Source: Chloroflexota bacterium (GTDB taxonomy: Bacteria > Chloroflexota > Anaerolineae > Anaerolineales > DRMV01). Taken from it: 35,445 bases of DNA. Under the pieces are notes generated by a model that saw only the letters and a program-made list of their open reading frames with translations, made no database searches and was not told where the DNA came from. Location of the stretch: positions 1 through 35,445 of the forward strand of contig DRMV01000050.1 of assembly GCA_011322445.1 (NCBI GenBank), read 5' to 3'. Every line of letters begins with the position of its first letter. The first letter of the stretch is position 1. This document shows, in pieces, positions 1 through 7,244 of the stretch. Position numbers and translations under genes: made by a program.

Positions 1-56
1 AGTTCAGCAACGATGAGGTCTTTGATTTGGGTGATGCGTTCTGTGGTAGACTTCAT
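1..56 (-). CDS. 5' end of an unidentified gene, cut by the window edge
   Basis: Only 18 complete codons are visible, reading MKSTTERITQIKDLIVAE on the minus strand from an ATG at 54-56. The call rests on context. An AAAGGA ribosome binding site lies at 64-69 with 7-nt spacing, and an extended -10 promoter (TGGTATAAC) sits at 99-107, leaving a leader of about 36 nt. The peptide is charged and helical, with no signal peptide, and is too short to assign to a family. The gene would be transcribed away from the L25 gene. Confidence 0.5.
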   Translation of the reverse strand, partial: MKSTTERITQIKDLIVAE

Positions 57-97
57 TTGGGAGTCCTTTGGTGAGAGATAGATGATGCGTTTATCTC

Positions 98-107
98 TGT
101 TATACCA
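98..107. promoter_or_regulatory. Overlapping divergent extended -10 promoters
   Basis: On the minus strand positions 107-99 read TGGTATAAC, and on the plus strand 98-106 read TGTTATACC. Both are TGN-extended -10 elements built on the same TATA core. The minus one is placed to drive the gene at the left edge. The plus one would start the L25 leader near 113. No good -35 hexamer is seen on either side. An 8-bp inverted repeat (GGAGTCCT 60-67, AGGACTCC 109-116) flanks the core and could be an operator. Confidence 0.45.
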
Positions 108-213
108 GAGGACTCCTTTTCTACAACATTTGAGTGCTCCCGGCGCTATGGCGGCCAAGGCGGGCGCGTGTGGTTGCAAAAGCATTGACGAAACGCCAGC
201 CCACGGCTAAAAT

Positions 214-257
214 GGGCGCGCTGATTCGCCCGTCGGGGCGCTTTTTGTTGCCCCGAC
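214..257 (+). promoter_or_regulatory. Two hairpins in the L25 leader
   Basis: Within the roughly 200-nt untranslated leader of the L25 gene, GGGCG (214-218) can pair with CGCCC (227-231), and GTCGGGGC (232-239) pairs perfectly with GCCCCGAC (250-257). The two stems are directly adjacent. Neither is followed by a T-run, so they do not look like a terminator. A role in autoregulation by a ribosomal protein is possible but is only inference. Confidence 0.35.
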
Positions 258-322
258 CAAACCCCGCCAGAGGAGCGAAGGTAGCCCCACCTGGGGTGAG
301 AGGCGCTCCGAGGAAGGATATC

Positions 323-976
323 ATGGAACAGGTTGTTTTGAAAGCCGAACGGCGTCAGGTGATTGGCAAAAAGGTCAAGCAGTTGCGCCGGGAAGGCAAA
401 CTGCCCGCCGTGCTCTACGGCAAGCATATTGACCCCATTCCGCTGGTGTTGGATTACCGCGAGGCCGCGAAGGCGTTACGTGGCCTTTCCACCTCCACGC
501 TGGTGATTTTGGAGGTCGAAGGCAAGCGCCATACGGCTGTGGTGCGCGAGCGTCAGAAGAACTACATCAAGGGCACCTTGCTGCATGTCGATTTCCAGGC
601 GCTTTCGCTCACCGAAAAGATGCGCGCCGAAGTGCCCGTAGAACTGGAAGGCGAAGCCCCGGCGGTCAAGACCTACGGCGGCGTGCTGGTGCAGACCCTG
701 GAATCGGTGGAAATCGAATCGCTGCCTGGCGACATGCCTGAGCGCCTGGTGGTTGACCTGGGCGCCCTGGCTGAAATCGGCGATAGCATCACCGTGGCCG
801 ATTTGGTGTTGCCGCCCAATGTCAAAGTGCTGGAAGAGCCGGACGAGACTATCGTCGTGGTGACGGCCCCGCGCAGCGAAGAAGACGTGGAAGCCGCCAG
901 CGGCATTACCGAAGCCGAGGCCGAGCCCGAGGTCATTGCCAAGGGCAAGGAAGAAGAGGAAGAGGAGGAAGAGTAA
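323..976 (+). CDS. rplY: 50S ribosomal protein L25, long (Ctc/TL5) form
   Basis: The 217-residue protein binds 5S rRNA in the large ribosomal subunit. The N-terminal beta-barrel domain (about residues 5-93) has the family pattern RREGKLPAVLYG followed by HVDFQ. The second domain (about 95-185) is the C-terminal extension of the long Ctc form, containing GGVL, SLPGDMPE and VADL. The tail ends in a run of glutamates typical of this protein. The start is ATG 323 with a GAGGAAGG site just upstream; the longer open frame from 134 is untranslated leader. A strong terminator follows at 1016-1048, so the gene is probably monocistronic. Confidence 0.95.
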   Translation: MEQVVLKAERRQVIGKKVKQLRREGKLPAVLYGKHIDPIPLVLDYREAAKALRGLSTSTLVILEVEGKRHTAVVRERQKNYIKGTLLHVDFQALSLTEKMRAEVPVELEGEAPAVKTYGGVLVQTLESVEIESLPGDMPERLVVDLGALAEIGDSITVADLVLPPNVKVLEEPDETIVVVTAPRSEEDVEAASGITEAEAEPEVIAKGKEEEEEEEE

Positions 977-1015
977 TCCTCTTCCTGTAGGCCAAAATGC
1001 TGCCTGTTGGACAAT

Positions 1016-1048
1016 AACACCCCCTGCTGAGGCAGGGGGTGTTTCTTT
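1016..1048 (+). terminator. Intrinsic terminator after L25
   Basis: A perfect 12-bp stem (1016-1027 with 1032-1043) has a TGAG loop and is followed by a T-rich tail (TTTCTTT). It lies 40 nt after the L25 stop. The convergent mscS gene ends only 32 bp to the right, so the hairpin may also stop transcripts coming from that side, although its tail on that strand is weaker. Confidence 0.9.
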
Positions 1049-1079
1049 GTTGGGAAAGCACGTTTTGAGGAGGAAGTGT

Positions 1080-1907
1080 TTAGGCCTGGGGTGTGGTGTT
1101 TTCCAGCAGCACGGTGTGGATGGGGTAGGGGATTTCAATGCCTTCCTGCGCAAAGGCCGTGTGAATGGCCTGCACTGCGGCGTCTTTGGCTTCCCACAGG
1201 CTCACAGCGGCAGGGTCAACCCAGAAATAGAGCGTCATATCAACAGAGGCGTCGTTGAAGGTGTGGAACACGGCCAGCGGCGCAGGGTCGTCTTTCAAGC
1301 CGGGGACGCTTTTTTGCAGGGCTGTTTCTGCCACGGTTTTGGCGTGAGCCAGGTCAGTGCCATACGCCACGCCCACTTGCACTTCGATCCGCCGCTTCTC
1401 GGCTCGGCTGAAGTTGACGATGGCCGAGGTGTAAACATCGGCATTCGGCAGGTATACCACCCGGCCGTCGAAAGTGCGGATGACGGTGGCCCGCAGGCTG
1501 ATTTCCTCGACCGTGCCGGCAAAGTCGTTGACCTGAATGGCATCGCCCAGGTCAAAAGGTTGTTGCAGCAAAAGCAGGATGCCCGCCATCAGGTTTTTGC
1601 TCACATCTTGCAGGGCAAAACCCACGGTGAAGCCGAGGATGCCTACGCCAGTGAGGAAGGCCGTGATGTTGAAGCCTACTTGCTGAAGGGCCATGCTGGC
1701 TGCGAGGCCAATGACGCCCCAGTGGGTGGTCTGCGAGAAAAGCGCCACCAGCGATTTTTCCGTGCCGCGGCGTTCCAGCCACCGCCGGAGGAGTTTCCCC
1801 AGCCAGGCTGCAGCCCACACACCGGCCGCCAAAATCACCATCGCGGCGATCAGGTTAGGCAGGAATTTCAGCGTCGTCAGCACCAGTTCGTCCCACGTGA
1901 CACCCAT
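1080..1907 (-). CDS. mscS: Small-conductance mechanosensitive channel (MscS family)
   Basis: The 275-residue inner-membrane protein should open under membrane tension and release solutes on hypo-osmotic shock. Three hydrophobic helices lie at about residues 12-37, 60-80 and 84-113. The third is the glycine/alanine-rich pore helix and runs into the family signature QDVSKNLMAG...PFDLGD (100-122). The beta domain follows at about 124-170 (GTVEEI, LPNADV), then an alpha/beta vestibule domain. Length matches E. coli MscS (286). Start ATG 1907 follows GGGAGG at 1915-1920. The same frame stays open far upstream, but that part is antisense to the glycosyltransferase and is rejected. Confidence 0.93.
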   Translation of the reverse strand: MGVTWDELVLTTLKFLPNLIAAMVILAAGVWAAAWLGKLLRRWLERRGTEKSLVALFSQTTHWGVIGLAASMALQQVGFNITAFLTGVGILGFTVGFALQDVSKNLMAGILLLLQQPFDLGDAIQVNDFAGTVEEISLRATVIRTFDGRVVYLPNADVYTSAIVNFSRAEKRRIEVQVGVAYGTDLAHAKTVAETALQKSVPGLKDDPAPLAVFHTFNDASVDMTLYFWVDPAAVSLWEAKDAAVQAIHTAFAQEGIEIPYPIHTVLLENTTPQA

Positions 1908-1957
1908 CGTTTGCCTCCCGGGGTAGAATAGAAATGTGGTGGCATCGTGCTGCCCGA

Positions 1958-1966
1958 AGTATAACA
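1958..1966. promoter_or_regulatory. Shared -10 core between mscS and glycosyltransferase
   Basis: The minus strand reads TGTTATACT (1966-1958), an extended -10 that would start mscS mRNA near 1951. The plus strand reads TATAAC (1960-1965), which would start the glycosyltransferase mRNA near 1972, 14 nt before its ATG. The two elements use the same bases. Nothing close to TTGACA is seen at -35 on either strand. Confidence 0.4.
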
Positions 1967-1985
1967 CCGCGAGGCTTTCCCCGTC

Positions 1986-3008
1986 ATGGCTTCCCCTCTG
2001 GTTTCCGTGCTGGTGCCGGTTTACAACGCTGCGGCGACGCTGGAAGAGGCGCTCGGCAGCCTTGCCGCGCAGACTTTCCCCGATTATGAAATTGTGGCTG
2101 TGGACGACGGCTCGGATGATGGCTCGTTGGCCCTGCTGGAAGCCTGGGCGCGCCGGGAACCCCGCCTGCGGGTGCTGCGGCAGCCCCACCAGGGCGTGAC
2201 GGCGGCGCTTTCCCGCGGCCTGGAAGCCTGCCGCGCCCCGCTGGTGGCGCGCATGGATGCCGACGATACCGCCCACCCCGAACGCCTTGCCCGCCAGGTT
2301 GCCTTTCTGGAGGCGCATCCCGAGGTGGCTGTGCTGGGCACTCGCGTCCGCCTGCACGCCGATGGCTTGCACGGCGGCGGCATGCAGGCGTACCTGGACT
2401 GGCAAAACCGCCTGCTCACCGATGCCGCCATCCGCCGCGAGATTTTCATCGAAAGCCCTTTTGTGCACCCCTCGGTGATGTTCCGGCGGTCGGCGGTGCT
2501 GGCTGTTGGCGGCTATCAAGAAACTCCCTGGCTGGAAGACTACGACCTCTGGCTGCGGCTTTACCTGGCCGGGGCGCGCTTTGCCAAACTGCCCGCCGTG
2601 CTGCTGGACTGGCGCGACCATCCGCAGCGTGTGACCCGCAGCGACAGGCGCGCCTCGCTGGAAAATCTGTTGCGCCTGAAAGCGCACTACCTGGCGCTCG
2701 GCCCGCTGCGCGGCCGCGACGCGGTGATTGTGTGGGGTGCGGGCATGGCAGGCCGCCGCCTGAGCAAACATTTGCTGCGGGAAGGCGTGCCACTGACGGC
2801 TTTTGTGGATATTGACCCGCGTAAAATCGGCCGCACCCGGCGCGACAGGCCGATTTACGCCGCCGATGCGCTCCCCGACCTGTGGGCGCGCTACCGCTAC
2901 CCCGCCGTCGTGGTCGCTGTCGGGGCGCGCCACGCGAAAGAACTCATCCGCCCCCGCCTGACGGCCTGGGGCCTGATGGAAGGGCGGGATTGGTGGTTTG
3001 CGGCGTAG
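1986..3008 (+). CDS. Family 2 glycosyltransferase with C-terminal Rossmann-like domain
   Basis: The 340-residue protein should transfer a sugar from a nucleotide-sugar to an acceptor in surface polysaccharide or glycan synthesis. The N-terminal GT-A domain (about 1-225) shows VSVLVPVYN, VDDGSDDGS (39-47), the metal-binding DADD (91-94), HPSVMFRR (161-168) and LEDYDLW (183-189). The C-terminal part (about 245-340) starts with a nucleotide-binding-like WGAGMAG (250-256), resembling the Rossmann segment fused to some sugar enzymes; its role is unknown. There is no membrane helix, so it is probably cytosolic. Start ATG 1986 has only a weak CGAGG site. The donor and acceptor cannot be read from sequence, and no polysaccharide cluster surrounds it. 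Confidence 0.85.
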   Translation: MASPLVSVLVPVYNAAATLEEALGSLAAQTFPDYEIVAVDDGSDDGSLALLEAWARREPRLRVLRQPHQGVTAALSRGLEACRAPLVARMDADDTAHPERLARQVAFLEAHPEVAVLGTRVRLHADGLHGGGMQAYLDWQNRLLTDAAIRREIFIESPFVHPSVMFRRSAVLAVGGYQETPWLEDYDLWLRLYLAGARFAKLPAVLLDWRDHPQRVTRSDRRASLENLLRLKAHYLALGPLRGRDAVIVWGAGMAGRRLSKHLLREGVPLTAFVDIDPRKIGRTRRDRPIYAADALPDLWARYRYPAVVVAVGARHAKELIRPRLTAWGLMEGRDWWFAA

Positions 3009-3058
3009 GCGGGTGGCGGCGTAGTCGCGTTGTCAGATGGTCGGGTAGCGGGGTAGGC
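3003..3058 (+). repeat. Degenerate 8-bp tandem repeat, seven units
   Basis: Seven consecutive 8-mers stay in exact register: GCGTAGGC, GGGTGGCG, GCGTAGTC, GCGTTGTC, AGATGGTC, GGGTAGCG, GGGTAGGC. The consensus is about GSGTAGTC. The first unit overlaps the glycosyltransferase stop codon. The reverse complement (GACTACSC) resembles the GACTAACC units at 7198-7221 and the GACNNNNN units at 17774-17813. Confidence 0.7.
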
Positions 3059-3072
3059 GCATCGTGCCGCCT

Positions 3073-3104
3073 CCCGAATCCCCGAATCCCCAATCCCCCA
3101 ATCC
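3073..3104 (+). repeat. 8-bp tandem repeat CCCGAATC/CCCAATCC, four units
   Basis: Four units in perfect register: CCCGAATC twice, then CCCAATCC twice. The tract is C-rich and nearly G-free on the plus strand. It lies between the glycosyltransferase stop and the start of the PLP-enzyme gene. Such C-rich, G-poor RNA could act as a Rho loading site, but that is inference. Confidence 0.75.
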
Positions 3105-3144
3105 CTCACCCTGTCCCATCCTTCTCACCTTTGGAGATTTTCCC

Positions 3145-4119
3145 ATGAACCAACTTTCCCGTTTCCCTCTTGCTGCTTTGCCCACGCCGGTGATGCCGCT
3201 GCCGCGGCTGAGCGAGGCGCTGGGCTTCCGCCTGCTGGTGAAGCGCGACGACCTCACCGGCCTGGCTTTTGGCGGCAACAAGACCCGCAAACTGGAACTG
3301 TTGCTCGCCGATGCCCTCGCCCAGGGCGCAGATATGGTGCTGACCACCGGTGCGGCGCAGTCCAACCATTGCCGCCAGACCGCCGCTGCGGCTGCCAGGG
3401 CCGGGCTGGCCTGTCGGCTGGTGTTGATGAAGCCGCCCAAACCTTCCGGCAACCTGCTGCTGGACGGCCTGTTGGGGGCCGAGGTGCGCTGGACGACCCG
3501 CGAGCGCCGCGATGCCGACCTGGCGCACGCGGCCGAAGAAGCCGCCGCCGAGGGCCGCAAGCCTTACCTTATCCCTTATGGCGGCTCCAACGCTTTGGGC
3601 GCGGCAGCCTATGCTTACGCGCTGGAAGAACTGCTCGCGCAGGATGTGCTGCCCGACACCATCGTCTTTGCCACCTCTTCAGGCGGCACGCAGGCCGGGC
3701 TGGTGGCCGGGGCGCGCCTGCTGGGCTTCCGGGGGCGCATTCTCGGCATCAGCGTGGACGAACCGGCCGGGGTGCTCAAGCCGCGCGTCGCCGCGCTGGC
3801 TTCCCAAACCACTGCCTTGCTCGGCGAGCCTGCCGATTTTCGCCCCGCTGACATTCTGGTGGAAGACGCCTACGCTGCCCCTGGCTATGGCGTGCTGACC
3901 GGGGCTGAGGAAGCCGCCATTTTGCGCTTTGCCCGCGCCGAAGGGCTGCTGGTCGACCCGGTTTACACCGGCCGCGCCGCAGCAGGCTTGCTGGACCTGG
4001 CTTCTCAAGGCGCTTTCCGCAAAGGCGAAACAGTGCTCTTCTGGCATACCGGTGGCACCCCCGGCCTGTTTGCCGGCGATTACGCTGAACGCCTTGCTAA
4101 AGCCGCAGGGCTGATATAA
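3145..4119 (+). CDS. D-cysteine desulfhydrase / ACC deaminase family PLP enzyme
   Basis: The 324-residue cytosolic enzyme belongs to fold-type II PLP enzymes that break D-cysteine to pyruvate, sulfide and ammonia, or open 1-aminocyclopropane-1-carboxylate. The PLP lysine is K46 in FGGNKTRKLE. The substrate-binding TTGAAQSNHCRQTA follows (68-80), then ATSSGGTQAGL for the phosphate loop and DPVYTGRAAAGL near the C-terminus. Length fits the family (about 330). Start ATG 3145 has TTTGGAG upstream; the frame is open farther back but only through repeat DNA. D-cysteine desulfhydrase is favoured over ACC deaminase because the former is far commoner in free-living bacteria, but the sequence alone does not settle it. 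Confidence 0.85.
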   Translation: MNQLSRFPLAALPTPVMPLPRLSEALGFRLLVKRDDLTGLAFGGNKTRKLELLLADALAQGADMVLTTGAAQSNHCRQTAAAAARAGLACRLVLMKPPKPSGNLLLDGLLGAEVRWTTRERRDADLAHAAEEAAAEGRKPYLIPYGGSNALGAAAYAYALEELLAQDVLPDTIVFATSSGGTQAGLVAGARLLGFRGRILGISVDEPAGVLKPRVAALASQTTALLGEPADFRPADILVEDAYAAPGYGVLTGAEEAAILRFARAEGLLVDPVYTGRAAAGLLDLASQGAFRKGETVLFWHTGGTPGLFAGDYAERLAKAAGLI

Positions 4120-4120
4120 T
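4112..4120 (+). promoter_or_regulatory. Extended -10 promoter for the aminotransferase
   Basis: TGATATAAT is a perfect -10 hexamer with a TGN extension. It overlaps the stop codon of the preceding gene (TAA 4117-4119). A weak TTGCTA lies 15 bp upstream. Transcription would begin near 4127, giving a leader of about 70 nt that contains two near-copies of GGTGAACAGTG (4122-4132 and 4143-4153). Confidence 0.55.
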
Positions 4121-4198
4121 GGGTGAACAGTGTTCAGCGCTCGGTGAATAGTGCGCCGTTGGGCGCATTCCCCTAATTCCATGTTGAGGAGATGAGCT

Positions 4199-5524
4199 AT
4201 GGAACTGCGTAACGTGCCTGGCCCCAAGGCCAAAGCGATTCTGGCGCGTGACCGCGAGGTGATTCCCCCCGCGGTCGCTCGAGTGGCTGATTTTGTGATG
4301 TCCCACGGCAAGGGCGCGGAAGTGTGGGACGTGGACGGCTACCGCTATGTGGATTTGATTGCCGGCATTGCCGTCAACTCCACCGGCCACAGCCATCCCA
4401 AAGTGGTCAAGGCAATTCAAGAGCAGGCCGAGAAGTTTCTTCACATCTCTGCTGACTATTACCATGAACTTTGGGTACGCCTGGCCGAGCGCCTCAACGA
4501 TATTGCTCCTTTTGGAGAGCCAGGCATGGTTTTCCTGGCCAATTCCGGTGCGGAAAGCGTCGAGGCCGCGCTCAAAGTGGCCAAGAACTATACCAAACGC
4601 AAGTTTTTCATCGCCTTCCTGAGCGCCTTTCACGGGCGCACGATGGGCGCGCTGGCGTTCACGGCCAGCAAGGCCCGCTATCGCGCCAATTATTACCCGT
4701 GGATGCCCGGTGTAATTCACGTGCCTTACCCCGATGCCTACCGCCCGGTGCTGGTTTCCAAACCCGGCGAAGATTACGGCGAAACCGTGGTGCGCTATAT
4801 CGAAGAGCAGGTGCTGGATAAACTGGTACCTGCCGATGAGGTCGCGGGCATCATCGTGGAACCCATCCAGGGGGAAGGCGGCTATGTCGTCCCGCCCGAT
4901 GGCTTCTTCCCCGCCCTGCGGAAGTTGTGCGACAAATACGGCATCCTGCTCATCGACGACGAAGTGCAGGCGGGCATGGGGCGCACCGGTAAGTGGTGGG
5001 CCATTCAGCACTGGAACGTGGAGCCGGATATCGTCTGCACGGCCAAGGGCATTGCTTCGGGGGTGCCGCTGGGCGCCATCATTGGGCGCAAGCACATCAT
5101 GGAAACCTGGCCCCCTGGTGCCCACGGCAACACCTATGGCGGCAACCCGCTGGCTTCCGCCGCGGCTTTAGCGACGATTGACCTGATTGAGCAGGAATAC
5201 ATGCAGAACGCGGCTGAACTGGGCGCGTATGCCCTGGAACGCCTGCAGGAAATGGCTGAGCGCCATCCGCATATCGGCCAGGTGCGCGGCAAGGGCTTGA
5301 TGATCGGCGTGGACTTCGTGCGTGACCGCGAGAGCCGCGAATACTACCCCGAATTTCGCGACAAGGTGGTTGATTACACCTTCCGCCTGGGCGCGCTGAT
5401 GATGGGCTGCGGCAAGAGCACCGCTCGCATGGCCCCTCCCCTGGCAATCACGAAAGCGTTGCTGGATGAAGGGCTGGAGATTTTCGAAGAGGCCATCCGC
5501 CTGACCGAAAAAGACCTCGGCTAA
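4199..5524 (+). CDS. Class III aminotransferase (ornithine/GABA aminotransferase-like or broad-specificity amino-acid racemase)
   Basis: The 441-residue PLP enzyme is of fold type I. Key motifs in order are NSGAES (115-120, cofactor phosphate), AFHGRT (143-148), EPIQGEGG (221-228), LLIDDEVQ (250-257), and the Schiff-base lysine K283 in CTAKGIASG, followed by NTYGGNPL. The N-terminus MELRNVPGPKA and the GCGKS segment near the end closely recall archaeal Pyrococcus enzymes described as ornithine aminotransferase or broad-substrate amino-acid racemase, more than bacterial ArgD. The substrate therefore stays open. Start ATG 4199 follows GAGGAGA (4186-4192). It has its own promoter at 4112-4120, and no arginine or GABA genes lie nearby. 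Confidence 0.85.
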   Translation: MELRNVPGPKAKAILARDREVIPPAVARVADFVMSHGKGAEVWDVDGYRYVDLIAGIAVNSTGHSHPKVVKAIQEQAEKFLHISADYYHELWVRLAERLNDIAPFGEPGMVFLANSGAESVEAALKVAKNYTKRKFFIAFLSAFHGRTMGALAFTASKARYRANYYPWMPGVIHVPYPDAYRPVLVSKPGEDYGETVVRYIEEQVLDKLVPADEVAGIIVEPIQGEGGYVVPPDGFFPALRKLCDKYGILLIDDEVQAGMGRTGKWWAIQHWNVEPDIVCTAKGIASGVPLGAIIGRKHIMETWPPGAHGNTYGGNPLASAAALATIDLIEQEYMQNAAELGAYALERLQEMAERHPHIGQVRGKGLMIGVDFVRDRESREYYPEFRDKVVDYTFRLGALMMGCGKSTARMAPPLAITKALLDEGLEIFEEAIRLTEKDLG

Positions 5525-5539
5525 CCCCCGTTCCCTTTT

Positions 5540-5606
5540 CCGGGCATCAGGGCCTGGGATATGCCGGTGCCCTGATGCCCGGAGGCCCTGATGCCTTGAT
5601 GCCCGG
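5540..5606 (+). repeat. Nested inverted repeat with competing pairings
   Basis: A perfect 14-bp stem forms between 5540-5553 and 5569-5582 around a 15-nt loop. The same left arm can instead pair over 10 bp with 5597-5606. A third related copy (GGCCCTGATGCC) lies at 5584-5595. The last copy is followed by ATTTTGATTTTCT, which runs into the kinase start codon. It may end aminotransferase transcripts, or it may be a degenerate repeat of CCTGATGCC units. Confidence 0.65.
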
Positions 5607-5619
5607 ATTTTGATTTTCT

Positions 5620-7170
5620 ATGCTCCCCGACTTCCGTATCTACCAACGCGATTCGCTGCTTGAGATCACCCGTGCCCTCACCCAGGAACTTGACCTGGAC
5701 AAACTGCTGGCGCAGATTTTGCGCTTTGCGGTGGAAATGCTGGCAGGGCAGGCAGGGCTGATCGCGCTGCGCCAGGAACATCGCGGCTGGGAAGTGGCTG
5801 CAGCGCACGGCATTCCCTCGGGGTTTCTCAAGCATGTGGAATCGTTGTTGGAGGACGTGCCACTGCACGAAGACGCCGCCCGCCATGAGCTTCCTGAGGT
5901 ATATCGCCGTCTGGAAGCCCTGACGCGCGCCGCCAGCCTGGGCTTGTTGAGTGGGGTGGGGTTGCCGCTCATTTTCCATCAGCAGGTCATTGGGGTTATT
6001 TTCATCTTTCGCAGTTATGCAGGGGTGTTTTCCGCCGACGACCGCGTGTTGCTGCAAAGTTTTGCCGACCAGGCGGCCATTGCCGTGCGCAACGCGCAGC
6101 TTTACCAGCAAGTGCGGCACGAAAAGCATCGTCTCGACGCCTTGCTCGATGCCGTCGCCGATGGTATGTTCATTTTGGCCCCCGACCACACCATCGAGCG
6201 CTGCAACCCGGCTTTTGCGCGGCTTTATGGTGCGCCGCGTGAGGCCATTCGCGGCTACAAACACGAAGAAATTATCCGTTGGCAGCACGTGGAACACGGC
6301 CTGCCGCTGGAAGTCGCCGAGGCCGGTGGCTGGCCGCTGACCCCGCGCGCCACCCTCTACGTCCAGGGCGACCTGCTGCGCCCCAACGACTTGCCGCCGC
6401 TGCCCGTGGGCATCACTTACGCGCCGGTGTTGGATACCGAAGGCCGTCTGGTCAACATCATTGCTACAGCCCGCGACATTACCCACTTCCGGGAAGCCGA
6501 AGAACTCAAATCCACTTTTATTTCCATCGTTAGCCACGAACTTAAAACCCCCATTGCCCTCATCAAGGGCTATGTCAGCACCCTGCGCCGCGAAGATGTC
6601 CGCTGGGATGACCAGATTGTGCAGGAAAGCCTGCAAGTGATTGAAGAAGAGGCCGACCGGCTGGCGCAACTGGTGGAAAGCCTGCTGGAAGCCTCGCGGC
6701 TGCAGGCTGGCGCAGTGGAATTGCACAAGGGGGAAGTGTCGCTGTATCATCTGGCGGCGCGGCTGACGCAGCGTATGGCCGTCTCCGACCCCCATCACAC
6801 TTATGCCAATCAGGTGCCGGAAGATTTCCCGATTGTAGAGGCCGACGAGCAGCGGCTGGAGCAGGTGCTTTCCAATCTGCTTTCCAACGCGGCCAAGTAT
6901 TCGCCGGAGGGCACGACCATCTGGGTGGAAGGGCTGACCCGCCCCGACCAGGTGGTGGTGTGCGTGCAGGATGAAGGCCCCGGCATTGCCGTGGAAGACG
7001 CCCCGCACATCTTCGACCGTTTCTACCGCGCCCACGACGCCGTCAAGCACACCAAAGGCGCGGGGCTGGGGCTGTATCTGGCGCGCGCCATCGTGGAAGC
7101 CCACGGCGGCCGCATCTGGGTTGACCCCAGCGAGCGCGGGGCGCGGGTGTGCTTTTCCTTGCCTCGCTGA
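5620..7170 (+). CDS. Soluble sensor histidine kinase (GAF-PAS-HisKA-HATPase)
   Basis: The 516-residue cytosolic kinase has a GAF domain (about 12-162), a PAS domain (about 172-292), a HisKA dimerisation domain with phospho-acceptor H306 in SHELKTP, and an HATPase domain with N-box N423, G1 DEGPGI (451-456), the F box (HIFDRFYR) and G2 GAGLGL (480-485). There is no membrane segment, so the signal is intracellular, possibly a small ligand or redox state sensed by GAF/PAS. No response regulator is adjacent. Start ATG 5620 lacks a ribosome binding site and follows directly on a T-rich stretch and an inverted repeat, which is odd. Another start could be considered, but the protein aligns well from residue 10. 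Confidence 0.9.
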   Translation: MLPDFRIYQRDSLLEITRALTQELDLDKLLAQILRFAVEMLAGQAGLIALRQEHRGWEVAAAHGIPSGFLKHVESLLEDVPLHEDAARHELPEVYRRLEALTRAASLGLLSGVGLPLIFHQQVIGVIFIFRSYAGVFSADDRVLLQSFADQAAIAVRNAQLYQQVRHEKHRLDALLDAVADGMFILAPDHTIERCNPAFARLYGAPREAIRGYKHEEIIRWQHVEHGLPLEVAEAGGWPLTPRATLYVQGDLLRPNDLPPLPVGITYAPVLDTEGRLVNIIATARDITHFREAEELKSTFISIVSHELKTPIALIKGYVSTLRREDVRWDDQIVQESLQVIEEEADRLAQLVESLLEASRLQAGAVELHKGEVSLYHLAARLTQRMAVSDPHHTYANQVPEDFPIVEADEQRLEQVLSNLLSNAAKYSPEGTTIWVEGLTRPDQVVVCVQDEGPGIAVEDAPHIFDRFYRAHDAVKHTKGAGLGLYLARAIVEAHGGRIWVDPSERGARVCFSLPR

Positions 7171-7197
7171 GCGAAGGCGGGTAAACTCTTACCGCTC

Positions 7198-7221
7198 GAC
7201 TAACCGACTAACTGACTAACC
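7198..7221 (+). repeat. 8-bp tandem repeat GACTAACC, three units
   Basis: Units GACTAACC, GACTAACT and GACTAACC lie in perfect 8-bp register between the kinase stop and the CpXC gene. The tract has few G residues. The motif is shared with the repeats at 3003-3058 (reverse complement) and 17774-17813. Confidence 0.75.
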
Positions 7222-7244
7222 TTATCCCATCAACGAGGACCCCC

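Noticed and set aside
134-322. Longer L25 reading frame
   Set aside because: No homology to L25, and GAGGAAGG directly before ATG 323 fixes the start; the region forms hairpins typical of a leader.
1908-2933. Upstream extension of the mscS frame to 617 residues
   Set aside because: The added part is antisense to the glycosyltransferase gene, lacks membrane-channel homology, and a good ribosome site sits right before ATG 1907.
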